Source: JADKIH01 sp031385005
Lineage (GTDB): Bacteria; Bacteroidota; Bacteroidia; AKYH767-A; 2013-40CM-41-45
Reading direction: 5' to 3'
Length of the DNA: 64,000 nucleotides
Assembly: GCA_031385005.1 (NCBI GenBank)
Contig: JANNBB010000011.1
Location: forward strand, 310,001 to 374,000
Shown: positions 48,901 through 57,224 of the stretch, piece by piece
Position numbering within the stretch: the first letter of the stretch is position 1
How the letters are laid out: the number at the start of each line of letters is the position of its first letter
Notes under the pieces: generated by a model
Told to the model about the DNA's origin: nothing
What the model saw: only the letters and a program-made list of their open reading frames with translations
Databases searched by the model: none
Program-made: the position numbers and the translations under genes

Positions 48901-51684
48901 AAGATTGGAAGAAATACTGGCACTGCATCCGGCTGTGTCGGTAACGGTTTGTGTAATGATGTAATTCGGCTGACTGTTACTATAGACGTGAACAGGATTT
49001 TGAAGCGTATCTGTTGTTCCATCGCCGAGATCCCAAAACCAGCTATTGGCATATTTCGAAGTATCGCTAACGTTAACCTGTGTATTTGTGCAACTGGCAG
49101 TTTGTGTAATTATAAATCCGGGAATAGGTCCTGAAACTCTGACCAGACTATCGAATTGCAAAGTTTGTACGAAACCTAATGTGTCAACAGTAGTGAGAGA
49201 GACATTGTAAATTCCCTGAAGAGCGTAGATGTGTGTAGGAAATTCAATGTGCGAAGTATCACCATCGCCGAAGTCCCATAACCAGGAAACGGCTCCCATT
49301 ACTTTTTTAGTGAACAAGACATTCATCGGTGCACATCCTTTCTGCACCAATAACATATCGCCTCTTCCTGTATCGATAGGAAGCGAGTCGGGAGGACCGA
49401 AAAAATAAGGGGGAGGACTATATGTAGCAGTGCAAGTTCCGTTTGAAATCGTTAACACAACATTGTAAGGAGAGAAACTCTGATAGATGTGTAATGGATC
49501 TTCGAGGGTGGAAGTAGAGCCATCTCCGAAATCCCACGACCAGGCTGTTGCACCGACTGAATTCGCATGGAATTGAACCCTTGCCGGGAAAATTGTATCG
49601 AGTGGAATACCATAAAAATTCGCCCCGAAAGGAGGAAAGTAAATTCCATTGCTTTGCATGGTTGAATACGTACAGCCGCCTGTTGTTGTAATGGTTAACG
49701 AAGCGCTGTGGTATCCGGGAGCTGCAAAATTATGTGCGGGGTTTTGTAGTGTGCTTGTTGTACCATCATCAAATTCCCATAACCAGCTAATTGCATTTAA
49801 AGAAGTATCGTTAAAATTTACAACATAAGGCGGACAAGTTGTCTGTGTAAAATCAAATCCTGCATACCCTCCGTTTACTTGAAAGGAACTGAAGTTGCTA
49901 ATTGATTGTGTACATCCACCGCCGGCTGAAACTGTATTTAAAGACACAGTGAAAAACCCGGGAGTTGTATAAGTATGAGTAGGATTCTGTAGTGTGGATG
50001 TTGTACCGTCACCGAAATTCCAGAGCCATGCAATGGAACCCGATGTTGCATCGGTAAATTGAGCTGTAAGAGGCGCACAACCGGAAGTAGTTGGAGGAGG
50101 AATGTAATTGGCCGCAGCATTGATGGTTTGAATGTAACCGACTTTCCTAATGGTGTCTTTGCAGCCACCGGCGTCTGTGATGATCAGCGAAACGTCGAAG
50201 CTTCCTGAAGAAGAATAGGTGTGAACAGGATTCTGTTGTGTAGAAGTGCTTCCATCTCCGAAAATCCAGAAATAGGAAACACCCGAATTGGGTGACCAGG
50301 ATGTAAATGAGGTTTGCAAAGGAGGGCAACCGACACGTGGTGATCCGGTGAATACGCCATCGGGTTTAGTGACGGTAATAATGTTTTGCTGTAATTTACT
50401 GGCTGAACATCCGGTTGAACCCTGACATTGCAAGGTTACGCTATATATTCCGCTGTTTGTATAGACATGTGTCGGGTTTACGGCCGTTGATGATGTTCCG
50501 TCGCCAAAATACCAGATACATGAATTGAAATTGGTTGATGTGTTCGTGAATTGAGCGGCATGAGGCGCGCAGCCGGAAGAAGGTGAAAATTGAAATCCTG
50601 CAGTTGGACGAGTGCCGGTATGGATAAGATTGTTTTTTACAACGGTATCGACACAGCCGGAAAGTGTTGTAACGATTAACGATACAGAAAAATTTCCGCC
50701 TGTTGTATAAGTATGAGGTGTTGAATTCAACATACCTACAGATCCGTCTCCGAAGTCCCACAGACTTGTTGCAACATTCGAGTTCGTGTTGGTGAATTGG
50801 ACAGTTAAAGGAGTACAGCCGCTATCTACATCGATAGTGAAATCAGCAAAATTATTGAAACCGACTCGAATGAGTACAGGATTGTCAGATGTGTCTTTAC
50901 AGCCGAATGTATTGGTGACGATGAGAGAAACATAATAAGTGCCCTGGCCGGAATAAATATGCGAGGGGTTTTGAAGAGAAGATGTTTGTTGGTCGCCGAA
51001 TGACCATTGCCAGTTCATTCCGTTTTGCGCACTATTGGAGAATTGAAAACTCGAAGCCGGATCGCAAGTCGTTGAATCGGTCGCGATGATTGTTGCATCC
51101 GGCTTGGGATGAACGGTTATATATTGATTGATGATTTTAATATCCTGACAGCCGTAAGTACCCGTAGCAACTAATGTGACGGTGAAAACTCCTGCATATG
51201 TGAAGGAGTGTGTCGGATTTACAAGAGTAGAAGTTGTACCGTCTCCGAAATCCCACAAATAAGTTGCGGCACCTGTAGATGTATTCGTGAATGAGAATAC
51301 ATTGTTGTCGGGACAGGAAGTGGTAATGTTTGAATGAAAGGAGGCGCTGGGTTTTGGGACAACTGTTATAAAATTCACATAAAGAGCTGTGTCAGCATTT
51401 CCGGAAGCGTCATAGGCCACCAATTTTACTGTATAATTTCCGGGTGTTGTATAAAGGTTGGAAGGATTTGCAAGCGTGGATGAATTTCCGTTTCCAAGAT
51501 CCCAATAATAGGAAACAGCATTCGATGAAGTACTGGTAAATTGCACATTGAGAGGTGCGCATCCCGTTGTTTGATTGGCTGTGAAAGACGCGGATGGAGA
51601 TGCTTGTATTGCATCGCAAAAGGCGCAAGAAAGCAGGAGTATAAATACCCACGCTAAGGTCTTACCTAAATTCCTATCCAGCAT
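45901..51684 (-). CDS. giant PKD-repeat surface protein
   Basis: 1927 residues with a signal peptide (LAWVFILLLSCAFCDAIQA). I count 19 PKD repeats of about 80 residues, each with a W-D/N-F-G-D-G strand (for example WLWDFGDG, YLWNFGDG). Four fibronectin-III-like units follow from about residue 1560 (SVKIIWENNPAIDLAAYIIY; TYKVQAIDLCGN). The protein stops at YEYDHQE, early in the fourth unit. Homologues normally continue there into a gliding-motility-associated (type IX) sorting domain. None is present, and the downstream frames show no trace. It is presumably secreted or surface-bound and adhesive; export route and anchoring are unclear. Confidence 0.88.
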   Translation of the reverse strand: MLDRNLGKTLAWVFILLLSCAFCDAIQASPSASFTANQTTGCAPLNVQFTSTSSNAVSYYWDLGNGNSSTLANPSNLYTTPGNYTVKLVAYDASGNADTALYVNFITVVPKPSASFHSNITTSCPDNNVFSFTNTSTGAATYLWDFGDGTTSTLVNPTHSFTYAGVFTVTLVATGTYGCQDIKIINQYITVHPKPDATIIATDSTTCDPASSFQFSNSAQNGMNWQWSFGDQQTSSLQNPSHIYSGQGTYYVSLIVTNTFGCKDTSDNPVLIRVGFNNFADFTIDVDSGCTPLTVQFTNTNSNVATSLWDFGDGSVGMLNSTPHTYTTGGNFSVSLIVTTLSGCVDTVVKNNLIHTGTRPTAGFQFSPSSGCAPHAAQFTNTSTNFNSCIWYFGDGTSSTAVNPTHVYTNSGIYSVTLQCQGSTGCSASKLQQNIITVTKPDGVFTGSPRVGCPPLQTSFTSWSPNSGVSYFWIFGDGSTSTQQNPVHTYSSSGSFDVSLIITDAGGCKDTIRKVGYIQTINAAANYIPPPTTSGCAPLTAQFTDATSGSIAWLWNFGDGTTSTLQNPTHTYTTPGFFTVSLNTVSAGGGCTQSISNFSSFQVNGGYAGFDFTQTTCPPYVVNFNDTSLNAISWLWEFDDGTTSTLQNPAHNFAAPGYHSASLTITTTGGCTYSTMQSNGIYFPPFGANFYGIPLDTIFPARVQFHANSVGATAWSWDFGDGSTSTLEDPLHIYQSFSPYNVVLTISNGTCTATYSPPPYFFGPPDSLPIDTGRGDMLLVQKGCAPMNVLFTKKVMGAVSWLWDFGDGDTSHIEFPTHIYALQGIYNVSLTTVDTLGFVQTLQFDSLVRVSGPIPGFIITQTASCTNTQVNVSDTSKYANSWFWDLGDGTTDTLQNPVHVYSNSQPNYIITQTVTDTAGCSASISSNLFSGMSSPLVASENEVCGMDTVYFYTSLQNYASYLWDFGDGQTSTQINPAHLYLTEGTFNVSLTVFDNLGCIHTYYINPAIRVNMPEAAFTTTGPRQGCDFLNVFFVNNSINADSYLWNFGDGNTTSQISPSHNYLQAGSYNVSLTVYRGSCTSVVNYPQYIRVDTAHAAFTFVSDKVCLPITTNFTDHSINPVSWRWSFGDGDTSNIQNPTHQYVNSPCCFPFIIITDNHGCVDTATAPGFPVFKAVFTTSADSGCYPTTIQFTNRSSPMADSWYWDFGDGTTSTLPNPSHTYTQPGVYDVMLVITSVNVNCPDTMIMPAKIIIRAPHADFISSDLPACAPSLVNFTSLSSDADRYLWNFGDGSTSTNQNPAHIYNTPGIFDVTLTAINSLGCSDSVTKHHYIKVLGPITNFTATNLQGCSPLHVTFIDQSTNAVSYSWNFGDGYSDTSKDPVHTFLDSGSFTVSLVTQDTSGCTSFKEMPQPVVVLPAPNTSFTIDSPGGCVPFTAAFTNTTTGFSTLQWNFADGTTSTQQNPSHQFTVAGDYDVQLIAFNSLGCSDTARLSQPVDVVPFPTPAFTTFDTIGCAPFHVTFIDQSTNLEGPQYLWDFGNGQTSTDPNPSIFFTIPGAYDITLTLTNTYGCSSHVTYFSMVQAVDNTPPNETKIMSVSVEDNTSVKIIWENNPAIDLAAYIIYRHDPQVNIYRQIYTETDVQNTNFALTSEYIDTALNTLQNTYTYKVQAIDLCGNTIPLDLLTAHTTINVSSQQAGEEIQVDWTPYSGCPVSSYQLFRAEPGMPFTYITSLPPDTYTYLDTTCSCPIPFSYKIMATDLCGNVYTSYSDTSVTIPVNKYEGQLVDIVRSTVFENTTVLTEWVAPAVHPEKVMQYEIYRSTDNSNYSYLTSVPSIQTDYMDYDVDVQTSKYYYRVLVVNDCNIDAGLSGNTSTILLTGEMNEGRQVHLTWSPYNGWENGVEYYILEKLDDTGHWQILRQVDGNIYEYDHQE

Positions 51685-51760
51685 TATGATAAAATTAAAT
51701 TACATGAATCTGCAGTATCTTTTTTTAAATGTTTAGTACTGTCAGAAAATGGGTTCAGGT

Positions 51761-52291
51761 TTACTTAACCTGAACCATTCTGTTGTTTTTGTCTATTAAT
51801 AAAGGATTCACTTCAGGTGCATCAACAGATTTCGGATCTGCCTGAGCGACTAATTTGCCTTCATTGTCGATTTGTTTGATGCGGTATTGAGAAGTTCCGC
51901 TTACCGGCTTCGTGTCAACCCAGCTATATAACAATTCGAGTTGTGAACCAATTCCTTCTTTTAAACCGACAGGTTCGAATTCGTTTCCGTCAACCGAACG
52001 TTCAATTACATAAATGCAATCGTTTGAATTGCCTTTCGCTACCCAGTTCAGATATACTCTGCCTGTATTGAAGACAATGTTCTGTTTAACAAATTCAAGT
52101 TTACCCGGTTGTTTGATAGCGACGGCAGGCTCTTGTGCCACAACACTCATTGCTGCAAATACCAGTACATAGAGTAATACCAGTTCTAATGCATACATTA
52201 AAAGTTTATTCGATGAAGCCTTCGAACGAATGATTCTTAACGTTCCTGAAGTTTGCATGTCACCGATTGATTTGGAGATAAATGTTTTCAT
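51761..52291 (-). CDS. exported protein with fibronectin-III-like region, function unknown
   Basis: 176 residues. A basic N-terminal stretch (about 1-30) precedes one hydrophobic helix (about 31-50, LMYALELVLLYVLVFAAMSV) ending at VAQ, which looks like a long signal peptide. The remaining 120 residues have the beta-sandwich pattern FNTGRVYLNWVAKGNSNDCI, YVIERSVDGNEFEPVG and YSWVDTKPVSGTSQYRIKQI, typical of FN3-like domains next to secreted Bacteroidota proteins. No sorting signal is visible. It lies 76 nt upstream of the PKD gene on the same strand and may be co-expressed. Confidence 0.7.
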   Translation of the reverse strand: MKTFISKSIGDMQTSGTLRIIRSKASSNKLLMYALELVLLYVLVFAAMSVVAQEPAVAIKQPGKLEFVKQNIVFNTGRVYLNWVAKGNSNDCIYVIERSVDGNEFEPVGLKEGIGSQLELLYSWVDTKPVSGTSQYRIKQIDNEGKLVAQADPKSVDAPEVNPLLIDKNNRMVQVK

Positions 52292-52620
52292 CTTATTTTA
52301 TTTTGACTTTTGTTACAATATATACTTAAGACACCCCTACCGGTTTTTTGATTTAACCCTATTTCTTACAACTGTAAGGTTTAGACAATTTTTAATAAAA
52401 GATTTGAAGTTCTCCTGTAAATTAGATGGGAAAAGGCCTGTACAAAAGGGTTACATCAAATCAAAAATTATTTTTATTGAATTAACAAGCAATTAATACT
52501 TATAATATACTGTTTTGATTTTTTTTGCTGAAAGCCGAAAAAAAAATTAAACGGAATGTATCAAAATCAAAATACTGTCGTTATACCACTTTATAAATCT
52601 GATAACTCCAAAAAGGAAAA
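52292..52620. other. 329-nt divergent spacer
   Basis: AT-rich region between the exported FN3-like gene (-) and the unrecognised 484-residue gene (+). I see no RNA gene, hairpin or convincing promoter box; only homopolymer T and A runs. Confidence 0.5.
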
Positions 52621-54075
52621 ATGGAAGCATTAAACAAAACAATTAAGAAATTAAGCGAAGGCGAATATCAGGAATTGTTAGCGGCTGTTGCAGGTCGTAA
52701 AAACAATAAGCCCTATCTGGTTTTGGAAGCTGCCCGTAAAAGCAGTTTAGATGAGAATAAGATGATGGAAGTTCTTGGAGTTAATCCCAGCACTTATTAT
52801 ACATTAAAGTCGCGACTCAACGAAAGAATCGCTCAATACCTTTCTCAAAATGTCAAAAATCCGATCAGTGCACTGAAAGATAAAGTTGCCCTTGTACCTG
52901 CAATGGTATTCAGTAACGATCGTGAAGTAGCTGTTCGTGCTCTCAAAAATCTCGAGAAACAACTTATCGAATATGATTTATCGAATGAGTTGATTGTCGT
53001 TTATAAAGCACTCGCTCGCTTAAGTATGTATAATACCGATTTCGATTATTATGAAAAGGAATACAACCGCCATGTAGCATATTCTCTTTCTGTAGTAAAA
53101 GCAGAAGATATTTTCTACGATTTCGTTAAACGTACCGGTAATTTTATGCTTTCCCGCGACGAGCGCGATAAAGAAGCCGTAAAAGCTTCCCTCCGTGAAC
53201 TCACCAATATATCCGAGCTTTACCAAGGACATCGCTTATTTGTCATGTTCAACATCGTTCGAATTTATTACCTATGCATTTTCACAAAACCTGAAAATCT
53301 GAAGTCTCTTGAAATCGAAGTCGACACAATTTTACAACAAGTTAAAAAGCACTTCGACAAATACGAGCTTGACACTTTCTATCAAAGCATTAAATTCCTG
53401 GTCGATTACCTATACTTTGAATACTACCAGAAAACCGGAAATGCTGTAAGAGCCGATCATTATTACAACATCATCAATAATGGTGTTCCTGAAGTTGCCT
53501 TTAAGCCGGTTTTTAGTTTTTATGTGACTCAATTCCTCAACTCTAAGATTGAACGCTTTCTGGTTAACGGAAATGTTCAGGAACTGACCAACATCAATAG
53601 CGAACTCGAAGGAAATTTTGAAACAGATATTTCCGAACCATATCCTTGCGTTTCTTTCCGTCGCTTCCTTGCTATCGGAAAGTTTTATGAAGGAGATTAT
53701 TCTGCTTCCGCACGAATTATGAATAATCTGAGAAACGAAGTATCCATGAAAAAGTATTTATTCAGTGATGTGGAATACAAATTATTCCAGGCCATGCAAT
53801 ATTGCTTCCTCGGCGAAGACGGACTTTGCAGTCAGCTTTTACATAGCGTAAAACGCCAGATCACTGAAGACGAAAAATTATTTGATTCCGCAGCGATCTT
53901 CATTAAATTATTAAAGGCAGCTATCAAACCGGAAGAGTTCCGCAAAAAAGTAAAGCGCCTGACGGAAATATATGAATCATTTAAAGCAGCCAATACCGGA
54001 AGCAATAGCATACTCTGGTTCGTGAAAATGGATGATGCAATGATTCGTAAACTTGCCAATCCGATAAAAGACTAA
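52621..54075 (+). CDS. all-helical protein of unknown function
   Basis: 484 residues, no signal peptide or TM helix, so cytosolic. The N-terminal 75 residues carry an HTH-like segment (NKMMEVLGVNPSTYYTLKSR). The remainder reads as repeated amphipathic helices of TPR-like character (for example LEKQLIEYDLSNELIVVYKA and GNAVRADHYYNIINNG). I do not recognise a named family. Similar long helical proteins are widespread in Bacteroidota, so it is probably a lineage-specific protein and not an accessory gene. A strong terminator follows 9 nt after the stop. Confidence 0.7.
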   Translation: MEALNKTIKKLSEGEYQELLAAVAGRKNNKPYLVLEAARKSSLDENKMMEVLGVNPSTYYTLKSRLNERIAQYLSQNVKNPISALKDKVALVPAMVFSNDREVAVRALKNLEKQLIEYDLSNELIVVYKALARLSMYNTDFDYYEKEYNRHVAYSLSVVKAEDIFYDFVKRTGNFMLSRDERDKEAVKASLRELTNISELYQGHRLFVMFNIVRIYYLCIFTKPENLKSLEIEVDTILQQVKKHFDKYELDTFYQSIKFLVDYLYFEYYQKTGNAVRADHYYNIINNGVPEVAFKPVFSFYVTQFLNSKIERFLVNGNVQELTNINSELEGNFETDISEPYPCVSFRRFLAIGKFYEGDYSASARIMNNLRNEVSMKKYLFSDVEYKLFQAMQYCFLGEDGLCSQLLHSVKRQITEDEKLFDSAAIFIKLLKAAIKPEEFRKKVKRLTEIYESFKAANTGSNSILWFVKMDDAMIRKLANPIKD

Positions 54076-54083
54076 ACACATGC

Positions 54084-54113
54084 AAAAAAAAGCCGCTCTT
54101 GAGCGGCTTTTTT
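54084..54113. terminator. bidirectional intrinsic terminator
   Basis: GCCGCT (54092-54097) pairs with AGCGGC (54102-54107) around a CTTG loop, flanked by an A-run on the left and a T-run on the right. It serves the plus-strand 484-residue gene and also ends the minus-strand response regulator (stop 54115). Confidence 0.9.
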
Positions 54114-54114
54114 G

Positions 54115-54525
54115 TTAGAAGTTTATTGCGTCGAGATACTTTTCGTTCAAAGGCTTGTTGACATATTTTACTACCAGCGGATTTGTGGAAGCACGGTTTA
54201 TATCTTCCGGACTGATAGACGATGAAAGTACAATCACTTTGCTGTATGCTAGAATGTTTGCCGGAAGTTTTTCAAATTCTTCCAGAAAACCAAAGCCATC
54301 CATGATCGGCATATTCAAATCAAGAAATATTACCTGAGGCAAATTGTCAATGGAGTCTGCATGCTCTCTCAGATATTGCAATGCCAATTCACCGGAGTTT
54401 TTAACCACTACCCGCGTTGAAAAATGGTTGGTAGTAATCATTCGCTCGTTGATAAAGTTATCAATATCGTTGTCGTCGATGAGGAGAACAATGTTGAACT
54501 TGTTTTTTTTATCTTCTGTTTTCAT
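54115..54525 (-). CDS. single-domain CheY-like response regulator
   Basis: 136 residues from the ATG at 54525 (an upstream in-frame start would run into the tRNA). The REC fold is intact: acidic pocket IVLLIDDNDIDNFI, phospho-acceptor Asp in VIFLDLNMPIMDGFGFLEEF (about 70), Ser in VIVLSSSISPED and Lys in VKYVNKPLNEKYL. There is no output domain, so it acts by protein contact or phospho-relay. The sequence resembles the Bacteroidota response regulators that open with a DDxxxD...N motif. It lies 22 nt downstream of tRNA-Phe on the same strand and may be read from the same transcript. Confidence 0.9.
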   Translation of the reverse strand: MKTEDKKNKFNIVLLIDDNDIDNFINERMITTNHFSTRVVVKNSGELALQYLREHADSIDNLPQVIFLDLNMPIMDGFGFLEEFEKLPANILAYSKVIVLSSSISPEDINRASTNPLVVKYVNKPLNEKYLDAINF

Positions 54526-54547
54526 TGCATTTATTATGAGCGAAAAG

Positions 54548-54620
54548 TGGTGATGAGTGGAATCGAACCACCGACACAAGGATTTTCAGTCCTTTGCTCT
54601 ACCAACTGAGCTACATCACC
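54548..54620 (-). tRNA. tRNA-Phe (anticodon GAA)
   Basis: 73-nt cloverleaf on the minus strand. The acceptor stem GGTGATG pairs with CATCACC, with discriminator A. D-arm GCTCAGTTGGTAGAGC, anticodon loop CTGAAAA with GAA, and T-loop GGTTCGATTCC are all standard. CCA is not encoded. Confidence 0.97.
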
Positions 54621-54824
54621 GTCTTGCGGCAAAAGTATGAAAAAAACAAATCTTCCAAAATATTTTTAATCCCTTCTTCAGAATAGTTTTCGTCTTTTGG
54701 TCTAAGAAAGTGCTTTTAATAGGCGCGGACACTGTATTCTTGCTTTTATTCAGGATGAAAAAGATATTTTTATTTTTTTCCTGATTTCATATGATCAAGT
54801 TGATTTATTATTCATCGTATTGAG

Positions 54825-54832
54825 TATTTTTG
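54825..54832 (+). promoter_or_regulatory. candidate promoter for coaX
   Basis: TATTTTTG matches TAnnTTTG; TTG at 54800-54802 lies at about the -33 distance. It is 55 nt upstream of the coaX ATG. Confidence 0.4.
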
Positions 54833-54887
54833 ACAAGAAAAATTTCACAAGTAATTGATAATAAGAAGACCACGATTAATCTAGCCG

Positions 54888-55622
54888 ATGAACCTCACCA
54901 TTGACATTGGAAATACAGCAACAAAAATTATCGTGTTTGACGATACGGTTCCTGTATATAGAAAGGTCGTCAAAGTGCTCTCACCCTTAATCATAAAAAG
55001 TCTCCTCAAACGACTTCCCGTCGAATATTGCCTGCTCTCTTCCGTTGTAAAAGTGAAACAACCTGTCTTGAATACTTTGACCAGCATAAAGCACTTCCAA
55101 AGGTTGAAGCCATCCACACTTTTGCCGCTAAAAAACCGCTACAAGACTCCTTCAACACTCGGTAACGACAGGTTGGCGAATGCCATTGCCGGAGCTTTTT
55201 TATTCCCGGGTAAAAACGTTTTAGTAATAGACGCAGGTACATGTATTAAGTATGACTTCATTAACAGCAAAGGTGAATACATGGGAGGAAGCATTTCACC
55301 GGGGATGGAAATGAGGTTTAAATCTATGCATCAGTTTACCGGAAAGCTTCCATTAGTTAAAGACGAAAAAACTAAAAAATTAACAGGTCAATCTACCCGG
55401 GAAGCTTTGCAAACAGGTGTAATCGTTGGAATTACGGAAGAGATCAAAGGGTTTATTTCCAGATATAAGCAAAAACATAAATCGTTAAGTGTCATTTTAA
55501 CGGGTGGCGATTCCAAACGCTTTGCAGAAGAGCTAAAAATGAGCATCTTTGCGGCCGCAGATATGGTAAATCTCGGCTTGAATGAGATAATTAGGCATCA
55601 AAATCAGAAAAAGAAAACCTGA
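54888..55622 (+). CDS. coaX: type III pantothenate kinase
   Basis: Phosphorylates pantothenate, the first step of coenzyme A synthesis, without the usual feedback by CoA. The 244-residue length is typical. ASKHA-fold motifs are intact: MNLTIDIGNTATKIIVFDD (residues 1-19), TPSTLGNDRLANAIAGAF (about 85-103), VLVIDAGTCIKYDFINSKGE and GGSISPGMEMRFKSMHQFTG. Cytosolic. The next gene encodes an outer-membrane protein 68 nt downstream, an association common in Bacteroidota. Confidence 0.95.
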   Translation: MNLTIDIGNTATKIIVFDDTVPVYRKVVKVLSPLIIKSLLKRLPVEYCLLSSVVKVKQPVLNTLTSIKHFQRLKPSTLLPLKNRYKTPSTLGNDRLANAIAGAFLFPGKNVLVIDAGTCIKYDFINSKGEYMGGSISPGMEMRFKSMHQFTGKLPLVKDEKTKKLTGQSTREALQTGVIVGITEEIKGFISRYKQKHKSLSVILTGGDSKRFAEELKMSIFAAADMVNLGLNEIIRHQNQKKKT

Positions 55623-55690
55623 TATACCATCTGACTCAAAGCATTTCATCCATTGAAATACTTTTATTCATCAATCTTTAATTTTAATAA

Positions 55691-57205
55691 ATGCATTTAA
55701 CAAAGAATATAAAATCAAGAGATATACAGAAACAAATATTTTATTGCCTGATCTCTTTTTTCTTTCTGATAGCCGGTGTTTTTACTTCTTCTGCACAGAA
55801 TATAACGAACTCTCCTTATTCCAGATTTGGTTTAGGCGACTTCAGTTCTATAACCTTTGCAAGAAATCTGGCTCTCGGTGGTTCTGAGGTCGGATTAAAT
55901 CCACCTTCTTTCATTAATTATGGAAATCCAGCTGCATATTCTTCGCTGTGGTTTACAACTTATGAGGCAGGTGCGGATTTCAAACAATACGAGCTGAAGC
56001 AAAATAATTCTATTCATAAAACGCATACCTCTTCTTTATCCTATTTCGATTTTGCTTTCCCTATCAAGGCACAGAAATGGGCACTTGGATTTGGTTTGCT
56101 TCCCTATAGTAAAGTGGGCTATTCAATTTCAGAATCTACATTGCTTTCATCCGGAGAAACAGAGACGCGTAAGTTTGAAGGATCAGGCGGACTCAATAAT
56201 TTTCATATTGGCACAGGATTTAAAGCAGGAAAAAAAGCATCATTCGGATTAAACATCGAATATCTCTTCGGCTCTATCAATAACAACAGACTAATCGTTT
56301 ATAACAGTCCTTACTTTTTTAATACTGAAGTGACCAATAGTACTTCTATCGGCTGGTTTCATTTTAAAGGCGGCTTTCAATACAAGCTCGACAGCCTTCC
56401 TTTTGCTAAAAGCGATTCTGTTATCATGATGGAAAAGCAACTTGCCCTTTTGCAAGACTCCTTATCAAACATTATCTCTAAAAGCTCAGCCGATACTTCA
56501 GCCGAAAATTATGCATTGAAAAATCAACTCGCTCAGGAAATCGCCACTGTTAAAATCAACAAAAATAATATCGTAGTGAAAAAAGCTAAAAGCGACTGGC
56601 ACCTCGTTTTGGGTATTGTCGCTTCTCCTACTTCCGATCTGCATGCAACGAATTCTATTCTCAGTCGTTCTTTCCGGTATTACTCTTATGCAAATCCCGA
56701 TAATGGCATCATATACAGGGATACAATTGAAAATAAGACAGGTTCTGGCGATAGAGTGCGATTACCTTTAAGTGCCGGCATAGGGTTCTCTCTTTTAAAA
56801 GGAAATCGCTGGTTATTCTGCGCCGATTATTCTTTGCAACAATGGAGCGACTTCTCTTTCCTGGGCGCTAAGGATTCACTTCAAGACAGTTGGAAGGTTA
56901 CTGCAGGTATTCAATTCACTCCCAACGATCGTGCGATCAAATCATATTATAAACTCATTCAGTATCGTATCGGTTTTCATTACGAACAAGGTTTCCTGAA
57001 ATTAAACGGACAAAATATTAATGATATGGGTGTGACTGCCGGATTCGGTTTGCCAATTCGCAAAGCCGGAACTATACTCCATCTTTCTCTTGACGCCGGA
57101 AAACGCGGCACGACTCTCGAAAACCTTATACAAGAACGCTACCTTAAATTCACTATCGGCTTTACTATTAACGATCGTTGGTTTGTTAAACCGAAGTATG
57201 ATTAA
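55691..57205 (+). CDS. outer-membrane beta-barrel protein, OmpP1/FadL-like in appearance
   Basis: 504 residues. Signal peptide at about 16-36 (FYCLISFFFLIAGVFTSSAQ), then the Bacteroidota motif NITNSPYSRFGLGD at the mature N-terminus. The rest alternates amphipathic strands typical of a large outer-membrane barrel (WALGFGLLPYSKVGYSIS; TAGFGLPIRKAGTILHLSLD). A central helical insert (about 245-285, EKQLALLQDSLSNIISKSSA) is unusual for a barrel loop. The function is not established; transport of hydrophobic compounds is a guess from FadL similarity. Downstream of coaX, upstream of ctaA. Confidence 0.78.
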   Translation: MHLTKNIKSRDIQKQIFYCLISFFFLIAGVFTSSAQNITNSPYSRFGLGDFSSITFARNLALGGSEVGLNPPSFINYGNPAAYSSLWFTTYEAGADFKQYELKQNNSIHKTHTSSLSYFDFAFPIKAQKWALGFGLLPYSKVGYSISESTLLSSGETETRKFEGSGGLNNFHIGTGFKAGKKASFGLNIEYLFGSINNNRLIVYNSPYFFNTEVTNSTSIGWFHFKGGFQYKLDSLPFAKSDSVIMMEKQLALLQDSLSNIISKSSADTSAENYALKNQLAQEIATVKINKNNIVVKKAKSDWHLVLGIVASPTSDLHATNSILSRSFRYYSYANPDNGIIYRDTIENKTGSGDRVRLPLSAGIGFSLLKGNRWLFCADYSLQQWSDFSFLGAKDSLQDSWKVTAGIQFTPNDRAIKSYYKLIQYRIGFHYEQGFLKLNGQNINDMGVTAGFGLPIRKAGTILHLSLDAGKRGTTLENLIQERYLKFTIGFTINDRWFVKPKYD

Positions 57206-57224
57206 TTAGCTAATTACAAAATAA

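Noticed and set aside
45901..51684. Long repetitive region as a CRISPR array or tandem DNA repeat
   Set aside because: The repetition is at protein level (PKD domains of about 80 residues); DNA units are diverged and lack spacers of constant length.
44631..54525. Histidine kinase (44.6 kb) and CheY-like regulator (54.1 kb) as one two-component pair
   Set aside because: They are 8.5 kb apart with unrelated genes between; pairing cannot be supported from sequence.
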